The notes beneath the pieces were generated by a model. That model was not told where the DNA came from. It saw only the letters and a program-made list of their open reading frames with translations, and made no database searches. The position numbers and the translations under genes are program-made. DNA of 44,242 nt, taken from Methylocucumis oryzae (GTDB taxonomy: Bacteria > Pseudomonadota > Gammaproteobacteria > Methylococcales > Methylomonadaceae). This document shows positions 30,701 to 40,367 of this stretch, piece after piece. The DNA is taken from the NCBI RefSeq assembly GCF_000963695.1, contig NZ_LAJX01000026.1:1-44242 (forward strand), given 5' to 3'. How positions within the stretch are numbered: position 1 is the first letter of the stretch; each line of letters starts with the position of its first letter.

Positions 30701-31399
30701 TTATTGACCGCCTAAACTACTAGGATCTAACCATAAGCCTGGACCCATAGTTGACGACAATGTAATCTTTTTAATATAAACACCTTTAGCAGCAGTAGGC
30801 TTGGCCTTTTTCAAATCTGCCAGCAAAGCCTCTAAATTGCCCTGTATCGCTGACGTATCAAACGTAATCTTACCTAGCGTGCAATGTATAATACCTGATT
30901 TATCAGTACGATAACGAACTTGGCCGGATTTTGCATTTTTAACAGCAGTAGCCACATCGGCAGTCACTGTACCGACTTTAGGGTTAGGCATTAAGCCCCT
31001 AGGGCCTAAAATTTGACCTAACTGACCCACGACTCGCATAGCATCAGGCGACGCAATGACCACATCAAAGTTCATCTCGCCTTTCTTGACTAAATCACCT
31101 AAATCATCCATACCAACAATATCGGCACCTGCAGCGCGAGCAGCATCAGCGTTTGGGCCTTGAGTAAATACAGCGACCCTTACCGTTTTACCCGTTCCAT
31201 TAGGCAATACTGTTGCACCCCTGACGTTTTGATCCGATTTACGAGGATCAACACCTAAATTTACGCTGACATCAATAGATTCTTCGAATTTATTGGTTTT
31301 AAATTCTTTTAACAACTCAACTGCTTCAGTTAATGTATATTGCTTAGTTCTCGTCACTTTTTGACGAATCAATTTCGATTTTTTCGATAACTTTGCCAT
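30701..31399 (-). CDS. rplA: 50S ribosomal protein uL1
   Basis: This intact 232-residue uL1 forms the mobile stalk at the E site and represses the rplKA mRNA in E. coli. Visible blocks are [40 protein letters not shown], the hinge region with [20 protein letters not shown], and [15 protein letters not shown]. The C-terminus ends [15 protein letters not shown]. Its ATG overlaps the rplK stop by one base. Confidence 0.97.
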   Translation of the reverse strand: MAKLSKKSKLIRQKVTRTKQYTLTEAVELLKEFKTNKFEESIDVSVNLGVDPRKSDQNVRGATVLPNGTGKTVRVAVFTQGPNADAARAAGADIVGMDDLGDLVKKGEMNFDVVIASPDAMRVVGQLGQILGPRGLMPNPKVGTVTADVATAVKNAKSGQVRYRTDKSGIIHCTLGKITFDTSAIQGNLEALLADLKKAKPTAAKGVYIKKITLSSTMGPGLWLDPSSLGGQ

Positions 31400-31830
31400 T
31401 ACACACCCTCCACATTTAAGCCCATGCTGCGAGCACTACCAGCAATTGTTCTAACTGCAGCATCCATGTCAGCGGCTGTCAAATCTTCCATTTTCATTTT
31501 AGCAATCTCTTCCAATTGCGCTCTCGTGACAGTCCCAACTTTTTTAGTATTCGGATTACTACTACCGCTTTTAATACCAGCAAGTTTTTTCAGCAAAATT
31601 GATGCAGGCGGCGTTTTAGTAATAAATGTAAAACTACGATCACTGTATACAGTAATAACAACGGGCAAAGGCATGCCTTTCTCGACATCCTGAGTCTTTG
31701 CATTAAATGCTTTACAAAATTCCATAATATTGACACCACGCTGACCCAACGCTGGACCAACCGGCGGACTAGGATTTGCCTCGCCTGCTTTAACTTGCAG
31801 CTTAATATATGCGGTTATTTTTTTTGCCAT
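31399..31830 (-). CDS. rplK: 50S ribosomal protein uL11
   Basis: This intact 143-residue uL11 is part of the GTPase-associated centre and senses uncharged tRNA with RelA. Its proline-rich N-terminal domain [20 protein letters not shown], the flexible linker around [14 protein letters not shown], and the rRNA-binding domain ending [13 protein letters not shown] fit the family. It begins the rplKA unit, 47 bases after the nusG terminator arm, and overlaps rplA by one base. Confidence 0.98.
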   Translation of the reverse strand: MAKKITAYIKLQVKAGEANPSPPVGPALGQRGVNIMEFCKAFNAKTQDVEKGMPLPVVITVYSDRSFTFITKTPPASILLKKLAGIKSGSSNPNTKKVGTVTRAQLEEIAKMKMEDLTAADMDAAVRTIAGSARSMGLNVEGV

Positions 31831-31876
31831 TTATAACTCCGAATGGGTACTAGCGCTTTTCAGCTCCCCTTAGATA

Positions 31877-31909
31877 CAAAAATCCCCGTCTTTATAAGAG
31901 ACAGGGATT
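31877..31909 (-). terminator. Rho-independent terminator after nusG
   Basis: On the minus strand AATCCCTGTCT (31899-31909) pairs with AGACGGGGATT (31881-31891), eleven pairs with one wobble, loop of 7, followed by TTTTTGTAT. It separates secE-nusG from rplK, so rplKA should have a promoter in the short 31831-31880 interval; none is obvious to me. Confidence 0.9.
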
Positions 31910-31926
31910 ATAGTGATGAATCGACT

Positions 31927-32461
31927 TTAGCTTTTTTCTACTTGAGAAAAATTTAATTCCACAGATGTAGAGCGACCAAAAATCAAAACTGATATTTTTA
32001 ATTTACTTTTTTCGTATATAACTTCTTCGACAACACCATTAAAATCCTTAAACGGACCATCGATAATACGAACCACCTCACCTACTTCAAACAACACTTT
32101 AGGCCTAGGCTTATTAACACCTTCTTCCACACGATTTAAAATCGACAATTGCTTCTTTTTCAGAGATAGGTGAAGGCCTATCTGATGTACCACCGATAAA
32201 ACCTAACACTCTAGGCACATCTTTAACAAGATGCCAGGTCTCGTCTGTCAATTCCATTTGGACTAACACATAACCTGGAAAAAATTTTCTATCACTTTTA
32301 CGCTGCTGACCCATACGCATTTCAACAACTTCTTCAGTAGGAACCAAAATCTTACCGAAGTATTGCTCTAAACCTTCACGCTTTATTCTTTCTTCTAGCG
32401 CTTGCTTAACCTTATTTTCAAAATTTGAATAGGCGTGAACAACATACCAACGTAAAGACAT
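31927..32461 (-). CDS. nusG: Transcription termination/antitermination protein NusG, frameshift in the sequence
   Basis: NusG binds the RNA polymerase clamp and links it to Rho or to uS10 of the leading ribosome. The N-terminal NGN domain ([48 protein letters not shown]) is in one frame. The KOW domain ([40 protein letters not shown]) is in another. Removing one base near the AAAA run at 32138-32141 joins SEKEAIVD to [14 protein letters not shown], giving 177 residues. The exact error position within 32138-32160 is uncertain. It starts one base after the secE stop. Confidence 0.95.
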
Positions 32462-32462
32462 A

Positions 32463-32840
32463 CTACCCGCCTTGTCCGGTTAACAATCGAACTGCTTGAA
32501 ACAGAGCCATATCTAGCACCCACAAAATAATACCCACAACAAACACCATCGCAAACACCAATAAAGTTGTACGCATGGTTTCGTCTTTACCGGGCCAAAC
32601 GATTTTCCTTACTTCTTGCCTTGACTCCAAAAAGAAAGCCCAAACTGAACGCCCCAAATCGGTAGTGAACATCATAGCCGCGACTAAGCCAACAATAACA
32701 ATCAGACCTAGCACCCGGTACAATAACTGCACTTCAGAAAAATAATAAAAAGCGACAATACCAGCGACTAAAAAAATAGCTGAAAAGACCTGCTTAACAA
32801 CATCAAGCACTGATGTTGTAGCTTCCGATTGATTACTCAT
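32463..32840 (-). CDS. secE: Protein translocase subunit SecE
   Basis: This intact 125-residue SecE clamps the SecY channel. It has three membrane segments, as in E. coli: about 15-33 ([17 protein letters not shown]), about 36-54 ([20 protein letters not shown]) and about 88-112 ([20 protein letters not shown]). Between them the amphipathic conserved stretch ends [20 protein letters not shown], the family signature. It follows tRNA-Trp by 58 bases and precedes nusG by one. Confidence 0.97.
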   Translation of the reverse strand: MSNQSEATTSVLDVVKQVFSAIFLVAGIVAFYYFSEVQLLYRVLGLIVIVGLVAAMMFTTDLGRSVWAFFLESRQEVRKIVWPGKDETMRTTLLVFAMVFVVGIILWVLDMALFQAVRLLTGQGG

Positions 32841-32898
32841 GCTTTATTCTTATGATTATTCTTATGAAATGAAGGACTTAGATTTGAATCACCCTGAG

Positions 32899-32974
32899 TG
32901 GCAGGCCAGGAGGGTCTCGAACCCCCAACCAACGGTTTTGGAGACCGCCATTCTACCAATTGAACTACTGACCT
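32899..32974 (-). tRNA. tRNA-Trp (CCA anticodon)
   Basis: This is a 76-nt cloverleaf with acceptor AGGTCAG / CTGGCCT, GGTTCGAGACC-type T arm (GGGGGTTCGAGACCCTC), anticodon loop CTCCAAA with CCA, discriminator G and encoded 3' CCA. It sits directly upstream of secE, its usual place in gammaproteobacteria, but without the preceding second tuf gene. Confidence 0.97.
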
Positions 32975-33001
32975 ATTCAGACAAACCTTAAAGAGCTAAT
33001 T

Positions 33002-33030
33002 ATCATACAGTATTAGCCAAACTGATTCAA
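33002..33030 (-). promoter_or_regulatory. Possible sigma70 promoter of tRNA-Trp-secE-nusG
   Basis: On the minus strand TTGAAT (33025-33030) and TATGAT (33002-33007) are 17 bases apart, matching 4 and 5 of 6 consensus bases, with the tRNA-Trp 5' end 27 bases downstream. It would let this unit be expressed apart from the tRNA-Tyr promoter. This is a pattern match only. Confidence 0.4.
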
Positions 33031-33119
33031 GCAATAATAAACCAGCGAACCAAGACAACAAACACCATATTAAATTAACTTACTGACAACACTATTAACA
33101 AAACCGATTATCAGCAACC

Positions 33120-33195
<76 letters not shown>

Positions 33196-33205
33196 ACAAA
33201 CAGAA

Positions 33206-33279
33206 TGGAGCGGGTGATGGGAATCGAACCCACGTGATCAGCTTGGAAGGCTGGAGTTCTACCATTGAACTACACCCGC
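33206..33279 (-). tRNA. tRNA-Gly (TCC anticodon)
   Basis: This is a 74-nt cloverleaf: acceptor GCGGGTG / CACCCGC, loop CTTCCAA giving TCC, T loop GGTTCGATTCC, discriminator T and encoded CCA. It lies 10 bases before tRNA-Thr and 12 after tRNA-Tyr, so the three form one precursor. Confidence 0.97.
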
Positions 33280-33291
33280 ATATCTAAGTTA

Positions 33292-33375
33292 TGGTGGAGG
33301 GGGAGGATTCGAACCTCCGAAGGCGGAGCCAACAGATTTACAGTCTGCCCCCTTTGACCGCTCGGGAACCCCTCC
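33292..33375 (-). tRNA. tRNA-Tyr (GTA anticodon)
   Basis: This is an 84-nt class II tRNA with a long variable arm. Acceptor GGAGGGG / CCCCTCC, loop CTGTAAA with GTA, T loop GGTTCGAATCC, discriminator A and encoded CCA. It is the first gene after the promoter at 33394-33422 and leads the Tyr-Gly-Thr tRNA unit. Confidence 0.97.
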
Positions 33376-33393
33376 ATATCGGGTTAGTCAAAT

Positions 33394-33422
33394 ATTATCG
33401 ACTATTTTTTATAAATTGTCAA
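33394..33422 (-). promoter_or_regulatory. Sigma70 promoter of the tRNA-Tyr-Gly-Thr unit
   Basis: On the minus strand a perfect TTGACA (33417-33422) and GATAAT (33394-33399, 5 of 6) are spaced by exactly 17 bases, with the tRNA-Tyr 5' end 18 bases downstream, so the expected leader is about 12 nt. It is the best promoter I see in the window. Confidence 0.82.
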
Positions 33423-33435
33423 ACAAACGTGAAGC

Positions 33436-33999
33436 TTAATTTAATTTATTCATAACCACTGAAATATCTCCAGCGACTATCTGAGGCAAATAACTCAACA
33501 CCTCATCTAAAACTCCATTTAACATATCCATATCTTCTTTCATCGGCGCCGATAACACATAATCAGCTACCGAAATACCAGAAGCAGGCCGACCAATCCC
33601 TATACGCATTCTATAAAAATCATTACTACCTAAGTGCTGGATAATATCTCTTAATCCATTATGTCCCGCATGACCACCGCCTTTTTTCAGGCGAGATACA
33701 CCAACACTTAAATCAAGCTCATCATGAATCACTAAAACCTGATCAATTGAGAGCTTAAAATATCGCAGCACTTGACCAACAGACAAACCACTACGATTCA
33801 TAAATGTTTGAGGCTTTAATAACAACAATTTATTATCAGCCACAGAACACTCAGCCATAATACCCTGAAATTTAGATTCAACATTCCACGCCGAACCATA
33901 AGACGCAAAAACTTTATCTAAAAACAGAAAACCAACATTGTGACGAGTTTTTTCGTATTGACGACCCGGATTCCCCAGACCAACCAATAATTTAATCAT
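33436..33999 (-). CDS. pth: Peptidyl-tRNA hydrolase
   Basis: Pth releases peptides from drop-off peptidyl-tRNA. The 187-residue protein has the N-terminal VGLGNPGRQYEKTRHNVGF with Asn10 and catalytic His20, FMNRSG, the DELDL Asp region and the GHNGLRDI signature. The ATG (33997-33999) follows the repaired rplY TAA without a gap. After rplY the order rplY-pth matches Pseudomonas, but the next gene here is the tRNA cluster where I would expect ychF. Confidence 0.96.
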   Translation of the reverse strand: MIKLLVGLGNPGRQYEKTRHNVGFLFLDKVFASYGSAWNVESKFQGIMAECSVADNKLLLLKPQTFMNRSGLSVGQVLRYFKLSIDQVLVIHDELDLSVGVSRLKKGGGHAGHNGLRDIIQHLGSNDFYRMRIGIGRPASGISVADYVLSAPMKEDMDMLNGVLDEVLSYLPQIVAGDISVVMNKLN

Positions 34000-34601
34000 T
34001 TATGCCGCGTCTTCTTTGCCGCCTTTTTGCCGACATGATAGAAACTACTGGCAAATCATGCTCTGCACCTTGAGCCAAAGCAACAACCTCAACCCCATTC
34101 GGCAATACTAAATCTGATAAATGCAACGACTCACCGATATCAAGATTCGCCATATCAACCTCAATAAATTCAGGCAATGCGGAAGGCAAGCAGGACACCT
34201 CTACATCTACCATTGAGTGCGTAGCAATCCCACCCTTCTTTGCACCAATTGAAGATGATTCGTTAATAAAATGCAGTGGCACATGCACTTTCACAGCCTC
34301 AGACATGTCTACACGCAAAAAATCCAAGTGCATAACCTGAAACCTGGAAGGATTGCGCTGAACAGCTTTAAGAATCGCTTTTTCAGTATTACCATCAATT
34401 GTCACATCCAAAATATGAGAATACACCGCCTCATGCTCCAAATGCTTTATCACTTCATTATGATTTAATACAATCATTTGCGGGTCTTTGTGAGCACCAT
34501 AAATCACAGCCGGCACATCGCCTTGGCGACGCACTCTTCTAGCAACGCTTTTACCTGCTTCAGCACGACTTTTGCGCAACAAACTCAAACACATTAGACA
34601 T
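34000..34601 (-). CDS. rplY: 50S ribosomal protein bL25 (CTC form), two frameshifts in the sequence
   Basis: This is a long, general-stress/CTC-type bL25 that binds 5S rRNA, with an extra C-terminal domain. The central part RRVRRQGDVPAVIYGAHKDP and VHVPLHFINESSSIGAKKGG is intact. Both ends break. Removing one base from the T4 run 34570-34573 restores an ATG at 34599-34601 and MSNVFEFVAQSRAEAGKS. Removing one from the T5 run 34024-34028 changes an odd KRRQRRRGIND tail into SAKGGKEDAA with the TAA touching the pth ATG. The repaired length is 199 residues. Confidence 0.92.
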
Positions 34602-34650
34602 CTTCAAACTCTCCGCCCATCCAGGCCAAACCTTATTTCAATATCTACAA

Positions 34651-35604
34651 CTAATCGACATACAATGAGCTAACTGATTCACCAACAGCAATACGCCTAA
34701 TCGTTTCAGCCAACATCTCAGCAACTGTCAACTGCCTAATCTTTCCAGATGCCACAGCCTGCTGACTCAAAGGTATCGTATCAGTAACCACCAATTCATC
34801 AAGCACCGAACCTTGCAGATTCACCATTGCCTCACCCGACAACACAGGATGCGTACAATAAGCAACTACTTTTATAGCTCCATGTTTTTTAAGCGCTTCA
34901 GCTGCTTTGCATAGCGTACCGGCCGTATCAACTATATCATCAATCAAAATACAGACACGCCCTTCAACATCACCTATGATATGCATCACTTCTGACACAT
35001 TAGCTTTTAGACGCCTCTTATCAATAATTGCCAAATCAGCATCACCAAGCCGTTTAGCCAAGGCTCTTGCCCTAACAACCCCGCCCACATCAGGCGAAAC
35101 AACAATTAAATCTTTATATTGCTGACGCCATATATCACCAAGCAAAATCGGCGACGCATAAACATTATCAACCGGAATGTCAAAAAAACCTTGAATTTGA
35201 TCAGCATGCAAATCAACAGTCAACAATCGACTCGCACCCGCCTGCTCAATCATCTTAGCAACAAGCTTAGCACTAATAGGCACCCTAGCCGAGCGCGAAC
35301 GCCTATCTTGGCGCGAATAGCCATAATATGGCATAACCGCTGTAATACGCGACGCTGACGCCCGCTTCAGAGCATCAATTATGACCAACAACTCCATTAA
35401 GTTTTCATTGGTTGGCGGACAGGTCGATTGAATAACAAAAACATCCTTACCTCGAACATTTTCCTCAATTTCAACCGCTATCTCACCATCACTAAACCTA
35501 CCAACAGCCGCCATCCCTAAGCGCATGTTAAGCTTTTTTACTATTCCCTCAGATAAAGCCAAATTAGCATTACCAGAAAACACCATCATGGAGGCGTCAT
35601 TCAT
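34651..35604 (-). CDS. prs: Ribose-phosphate pyrophosphokinase (PRPP synthetase)
   Basis: Prs makes PRPP from ribose 5-phosphate and ATP for nucleotide, His, Trp and NAD synthesis. The intact 317-residue protein has the flexible-loop and ATP motifs: [76 protein letters not shown] and the PRPP loop [10 protein letters not shown]. It follows tRNA-Gln by 36 bases and is followed by rplY, as in Pseudomonas. Confidence 0.97.
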   Translation of the reverse strand: MNDASMMVFSGNANLALSEGIVKKLNMRLGMAAVGRFSDGEIAVEIEENVRGKDVFVIQSTCPPTNENLMELLVIIDALKRASASRITAVMPYYGYSRQDRRSRSARVPISAKLVAKMIEQAGASRLLTVDLHADQIQGFFDIPVDNVYASPILLGDIWRQQYKDLIVVSPDVGGVVRARALAKRLGDADLAIIDKRRLKANVSEVMHIIGDVEGRVCILIDDIVDTAGTLCKAAEALKKHGAIKVVAYCTHPVLSGEAMVNLQGSVLDELVVTDTIPLSQQAVASGKIRQLTVAEMLAETIRRIAVGESVSSLYVD

Positions 35605-35640
35605 TCAAGGACTCCTAACAGAGTTAACTCAGATGATAAA

Positions 35641-35715
35641 TGGCTGGGTCGCAAGGATTCGAACCTTGGTATGCGGGGATCAAAACCCCGTGCCTTACCG
35701 CTTGGCGACGACCCA
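35641..35715 (-). tRNA. tRNA-Gln (TTG anticodon)
   Basis: This is a 75-nt cloverleaf: acceptor TGGGTCG / CGACCCA, anticodon stem CGGGG / CCCCG with loop TTTTGAT (TTG), T loop GGTTCGAATCC, discriminator G and encoded CCA. Its 5' end lies one base after the ispE stop codon and it precedes prs by 36 bases, so it is probably cut out of the ispE-prs transcript. It decodes CAA; no CAG-reading partner is in the window. Confidence 0.96.
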
Positions 35716-35716
35716 T

Positions 35717-36589
35717 TTATAAATTTGCACCTACTTTCATACACGAAAGCAACGGCGATTCATTGACGCATCTTGACACATAAGTATGCCAATTAGCAGA
35801 TAATGCCTGACACGCAAACTGAGCTTGCTCCTCAGAACCAAACAACGCATAAACACAAGCACCCGTACCTGTCAATCTAGCTTCCGCATACACCGACAAA
35901 TCTGCTAGCGCCTGATGAACTTGCGGATATGCCTCACATACTACCTGCAAGCAATCATTGTTGTGCTGTCCAGCTATAAAGTCGTCTATTGTGATAGATT
36001 TACTATCTCTTGTCAAATTATCAGATGAAAAAATTTGTTTAGTATTAACATGACAATCTGGCTTAATGATAACAACCCATTGTTCTTTAAGGTCAATTTT
36101 AGTGAGACTTTCACCAACACCTTCACCCCAAGCCGCATAACCAAAAACAAATACAGGCACATCAGCACCTAAAGATAATCCCAATGCCATCAATTGTTCA
36201 ATACTTAAGTTTAAACCCCATAATCGATTCAATACCAACAATACTGTTGCCGCATCAGAACTCCCCCCTCCCAAACCACCACCCATAGGCAGGTTTTTTT
36301 CGACGGCAATTTCTACACCTAAACGACAGCCCGTCTCACGCTGCAATAGCTTTGCTGCTCTCACAGTCAAATCATCATTTTCAGCAACTCCCAGCAACGG
36401 CTTACGCAATTTGACTGAAGAATCACTGACAGGATAAAAACTTAGCCAATCCGATAACTCAATAAACTGAAACACTGTTTGTAGCAGGTGATAACCATCA
36501 GCACGTCTACCAATAATTCGTAACATCAAATTAATTTTAGCTGGTGCAGGCCATTTTTTCCCCCAACCTAAATCCGATTCAAGATTCAT
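35717..36589 (-). CDS. ispE: 4-diphosphocytidyl-2-C-methyl-D-erythritol kinase
   Basis: IspE phosphorylates CDP-ME in the MEP isoprenoid pathway. The 290-residue GHMP kinase shows PAPAKINLMLRI (Lys18, near the catalytic site), RADGYHLLQTVFQF, the ATP-binding loop PMGGGLGGGSSDAA (residues 101-114), LGADVPVFVFG with the catalytic Asp, and RLTGTGACVYALFG. It overlaps lolB by 11 bases at its start and ends one base before tRNA-Gln. Confidence 0.96.
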   Translation of the reverse strand: MNLESDLGWGKKWPAPAKINLMLRIIGRRADGYHLLQTVFQFIELSDWLSFYPVSDSSVKLRKPLLGVAENDDLTVRAAKLLQRETGCRLGVEIAVEKNLPMGGGLGGGSSDAATVLLVLNRLWGLNLSIEQLMALGLSLGADVPVFVFGYAAWGEGVGESLTKIDLKEQWVVIIKPDCHVNTKQIFSSDNLTRDSKSITIDDFIAGQHNNDCLQVVCEAYPQVHQALADLSVYAEARLTGTGACVYALFGSEEQAQFACQALSANWHTYVSRCVNESPLLSCMKVGANL

Positions 36590-37151
36590 TAAAATTCCAT
36601 TGATCTATTACTAGCTTTAATTTAACTTTCGGGTGAGTAATAATTACTTTCTTAGGCAATAAATACTCGCCTACTTGCATTAGAGGATACTCAACCAACC
36701 AACCATTCTGATAAAACCCAGACACCACATCTTGATAATTTTGCCCTGGCTCAGGCAAACCCAGCACCCAATACCGTAAGGCTAATAAAGGCACCGCAAT
36801 ACCTAATTGCTGCTGAATAAATATTTCTGGTTCAACGGAAGATTTTTGCCCCTCTGTTCCCCGATTAATGACAACTTCATGTTGATTCAAGTCAATCGTA
36901 GTTGCACTCTGCCCCCAAGGCCCAGACAATTTTAAATGCTCCTGCTCCGCCACATGCTGCCAAGCAATATTAGCCGTCCACGAATCCTTACTGCTCGTCA
37001 CAGCAATTCGTCCAGCAAACATCCAACGCTGCAAGTCATAATGAGAGATTAATTCTTGCCGCGAATAGCCTGTCGTCTGAGGCGTAGCCATAAACATGGA
37101 ACAGCCTGATAACTGCATAAATATCAGCACTAAAAATAATGAATGACGCAC
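36579..37151 (-). CDS. lolB: Outer-membrane lipoprotein LolB
   Basis: LolB receives lipoproteins from LolA and inserts them in the outer membrane. The 190-residue protein has a signal with lipobox LSGC (Cys17), then WMFAGRIAVTSSKDSWTANI typical of the LolB barrel, ATTIDLNQHEVVINR, and WVLGLPEPGQNYQ with C-terminal PKKVIITHPKVKLKLVIDQW. It overlaps ispE and follows the TPR gene by 12 bases; hemA-TPR-lolB-ispE-prs is the Pseudomonas-type arrangement. Confidence 0.95.
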   Translation of the reverse strand: MRHSLFLVLIFMQLSGCSMFMATPQTTGYSRQELISHYDLQRWMFAGRIAVTSSKDSWTANIAWQHVAEQEHLKLSGPWGQSATTIDLNQHEVVINRGTEGQKSSVEPEIFIQQQLGIAVPLLALRYWVLGLPEPGQNYQDVVSGFYQNGWLVEYPLMQVGEYLLPKKVIITHPKVKLKLVIDQWNFNES

Positions 37152-37163
37152 TTCAATAATCCG

Positions 37164-38923
37164 TTATTTAGCGTTATCTAAAATTCTGCGCTTAAAGTCT
37201 AATAAATATTCGTCATCAGGCGCTTTGTTAATCGCTGCGTCAAATATCTTTAACGCTTGCTCCTTTTTCCCTAAAACCCATAACACTTCCGCAATATGAG
37301 CAGCAATCTCATTTTCTTGCTGTTTAGAATAAGCTCGTTGTAAATAGTCCAATGCTTGCTGATGACGACCTAACTTATATTGCAACCAGCCATAACTATC
37401 TAAAATTACTGCTTCATCAGGCTGTAACGCTAACGCACGTCTTAAATATTTTTCAGCATCAGCATAGCGCGTTGTTTTATCAGCTAAACTGTACCCTAAT
37501 GCGTTTAAAGCTTCTGCACTATCGGGATTTTTTTCTAAGATTTTCTTTAAATCCGCCTCCATCATCGACGGATTACCAATCCGCTCAGCCATCAAAGCGC
37601 GCATATATAACAAATCCTTATCATCAGGCTGAGCCAACAGCGCCTGCGTTAACAGCTCAAATGCTTTTTGATAGTGCTTTTGCTGATTAAACACCTCGCT
37701 TGCAATAACGTAATACGCCCACCATGCTTAGGAAATTTTTTAACCATCTCAGTTAAGCGCTGCTGCGCTTCATCAAACTGCTTTTGCCTTGCCAATAAGG
37801 TCACAGCCGACACTGCACTGTCAAACGCATAAAAACCGTTTTCACTTTTATCGTATAAAGCCAACGCTTTAGCAGTATCGCCTTGTTTTTCAGCCAATTT
37901 ACCAAGATAAAAACCTGCTTGAGACTGCCATTCCGAATCAAGCAAAAGGCGCTCAAGAATTTGCTCAGCCTGTGCGTCCTGATTCAATTGCATGTACACC
38001 AAAGCTAGGGCAAACAAACTTTCTTTGTCTTTGGAATCAGCATCGACTAGCTGCTGATACACCTGCATGGCCTCGCCATAGGCTTTTGCTTTAATTAAAA
38101 CCTGGGCCAACATCTTCTTTAGCTTAGTATCCTTAGGATATTTCAATATAGCCTCTTGCAATACTTTCTTAGCTTGCGTCATATCGCCCGACACCATAGC
38201 TAGCTGCGATTTCAGCATTAATGCTTTATCCCATCCCGGTTGAAGCGTTAATGCTTTGTCAATACTCTGCTCAGCTAGGTCTTTATTATTCATTTGCATA
38301 GCCAATAGCGCTTGCACAAAAAATACTGTCGCCTGCTTAGAATGCTTTTGCGCGAGCTCAGCCATAATTTGATAAAGCAACTTTGTCTTGGCATCTTTTT
38401 GTAAAACGCCTATTAATTCCAACATAGTCTTTTCAAATCCGGCCGGATCAGCCAATAACAACGCTTCAGTGTGCGCAAAAGCGGCAGCTTTATCACTAGC
38501 TCTAAAAGCTGATAATGCCGCCAGCTTTCTAGCGGTCAGATTATCTGGCTCTCTATGTAACCATAAAGCAACTGCTTCATTTATTTTTTTGCTATCTTTC
38601 ATGTACATAGCAATCATCGCTGCGCGCTCGGCAAAGCGTGGATCTTTCACCCGCTTAGCAGCTTCTAAATAGCCTTCCAGAGCAATTTCATACTGCCCTC
38701 TTTGTCCAGCGAGCTCCGCAGTTAACAACATAAACAAAACATCAGGGTCAATAGCGGTTTTAACGTCTTGTTTAATACTAGGCTTTGTCTCATCCTTCAC
38801 CGGAGCCGACTTAACTTCAGGTACAATAGCGGGCACGGCTGAATCAGCTGGTTGCTCTGGCGCTGTTGCGCAAGCACTCAAGCCCAAAATACCAATAATG
38901 CTTATAACTCTATAAATGAACAC
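37164..38923 (-). CDS. TPR-repeat lipoprotein upstream of lolB, one-base loss in the sequence
   Basis: A signal with lipobox LSAC (Cys18) is followed by a Pro/Ala/Lys-rich linker (about 19-50) and tetratricopeptide repeats across the remaining 530 residues (for example KDPRFAERAAMIAMYMKD, QEAILKYPKDTKLKKMLAQV, EALNALGYSLADKTTRYADA). It is the counterpart of Pseudomonas PA4667 by context, of unknown exact role, possibly a scaffold at the outer membrane. The frame breaks near 37698: adding one base, such as C or G, changes LLQARC into LLQAEVFNQQKHYQKAFELL. The repaired length is 586. It is divergent from hemA, 183 bases apart. Confidence 0.88.
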
Positions 38924-39106
38924 TCACAATCCTGGCAGGTAATAGCTAAAATATGATGATAGATTAGCAGAAATCCGCTAAATTCGGATGCGTAACAATG
39001 CGATTTCAACAAAAGCTATTCTATTTATTGCATTCCAGCGACATAATATACTGGTATTTTAAAGAAAAGCTAAGCTAGACCATACGTTTAAAGCCACCCA
39101 AACATT

Positions 39107-40367
39107 ATGACTCTTATTGCCGTAGGGATTAATCACAATACCGCTCCGGTTGCGATACGCGAACGCTTATCTTACCCTGCCGACGAGTTAGCCAGGTCAC
39201 TTAAAGACCTAACATTAGTTGAGCAAATTAGTGAAGCAGCGATTTTATCAACCTGTAATCGCACCGAGCTTTATTGCACGACCAACACCGATGACCAACA
39301 AATCCTCATCGATTGGATGGCGCAAAATAAAAATATTAGCGCAACTGAATTTAGCCCTTTTTTTATACACCCATGTCGATAACCAGCTCATTCGACACAT
39401 GTTCCGAGTTGCGTGTGGTTTAGACTCTATGATACTTGGCGAACCGCAAATTTTAGGCCAAATGAAAACCGCCTACCATGTCGCGTGTGATGCAGGAACC
39501 ATAGGCAAACAATTGGGCAAGCTGTTTCAACATACGTTCAACGCCGCCAAAAAAGTCCGTACCGATACAGCGATTGGCTCAAGCCCGGTATCGGTTGCTT
39601 TTGCCGCCGTACAACTAGCCCAGCAAATATTTGCTAAGCTTAGCGAGCAAACGGCGTTATTAATTGGCGCGGGCGAAACCATAGAATTAACGGCTAGACA
39701 CTTAGCCCAACAAGGCATAGGCCGCATTATTATTGCCAATCGAACCTATGACAAAGCACATACGCTAGCCACCCAGTTTAACGGCTACGCGATTGACTTA
39801 AGCGAATTACCGATGCACTTGGCAGAAGCTGACATTGTTATCTCATCAACAGCCAGCCCGTTACCTATCTTAGGCAAAGGTCGAGTCGAAAGCGCACTGA
39901 AAAAGCGTAAGTACAAGCCCATGTTTATGGTAGATTTAGCAGTTCCGCGTGATATAGAAGCTGAAGTTGAGCAACTACGTGATGTTTATTTGTACACGGT
40001 CGATGATTTACGCCATACCATCGACCAAAACATGAATTCGCGTCGACAAGCCGCCGAACAAGCCGAAGAAATCATAGATACTCAAGTCGAATATTTTCTT
40101 GCTTGGTTACGTGCCCAAGGTGCGCAATCAACCATACGCGACTACCGAATGAGCGCCGAACTCTTACGCGATGAAGTCTTACAAAAAGCTTTAAGCCAGC
40201 TAAAAAATGGCGCCAACCCTGAGGAAACCCTAAACCGGCTAGCTTATACGCTAACCAACAAAATTATTCATATCCCAACGACCCAACTTAAATACGCTGC
40301 AGAAAATAACCGTCATGACTTAATCGCTGCAGCGCGTGAGATTTTCAAACTAAGCAATACCCAATGA
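39107..40367 (+). CDS. hemA: Glutamyl-tRNA reductase, frameshift in the sequence
   Basis: HemA reduces glutamyl-tRNA(Glu) to glutamate semialdehyde, the first committed step of the C5 tetrapyrrole route. The N-terminal catalytic domain has [17 protein letters not shown] and [11 protein letters not shown] with nucleophile Cys50. The frame breaks in the T7 run at 39358-39364; with one T fewer it continues as [34 protein letters not shown], the NADPH domain [18 protein letters not shown] and [10 protein letters not shown]. The repaired length is 419 (E. coli 418). Its stop overlaps the prfA ATG by 4 bases. A weak -10 (TATACT, 39047-39052) lies upstream. Confidence 0.96.

Noticed and set aside
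31927-32193. Separate small gene starting MVHQIGLHL
   Set aside because: It is the KOW half of nusG in a shifted frame, with a few out-of-frame residues in front.
38924-39106. Promoters for hemA and the TPR gene in the divergent gap
   Set aside because: Only a weak -10 (TATACT, 39047-39052) without a convincing -35 was found; not strong enough to list as a feature.
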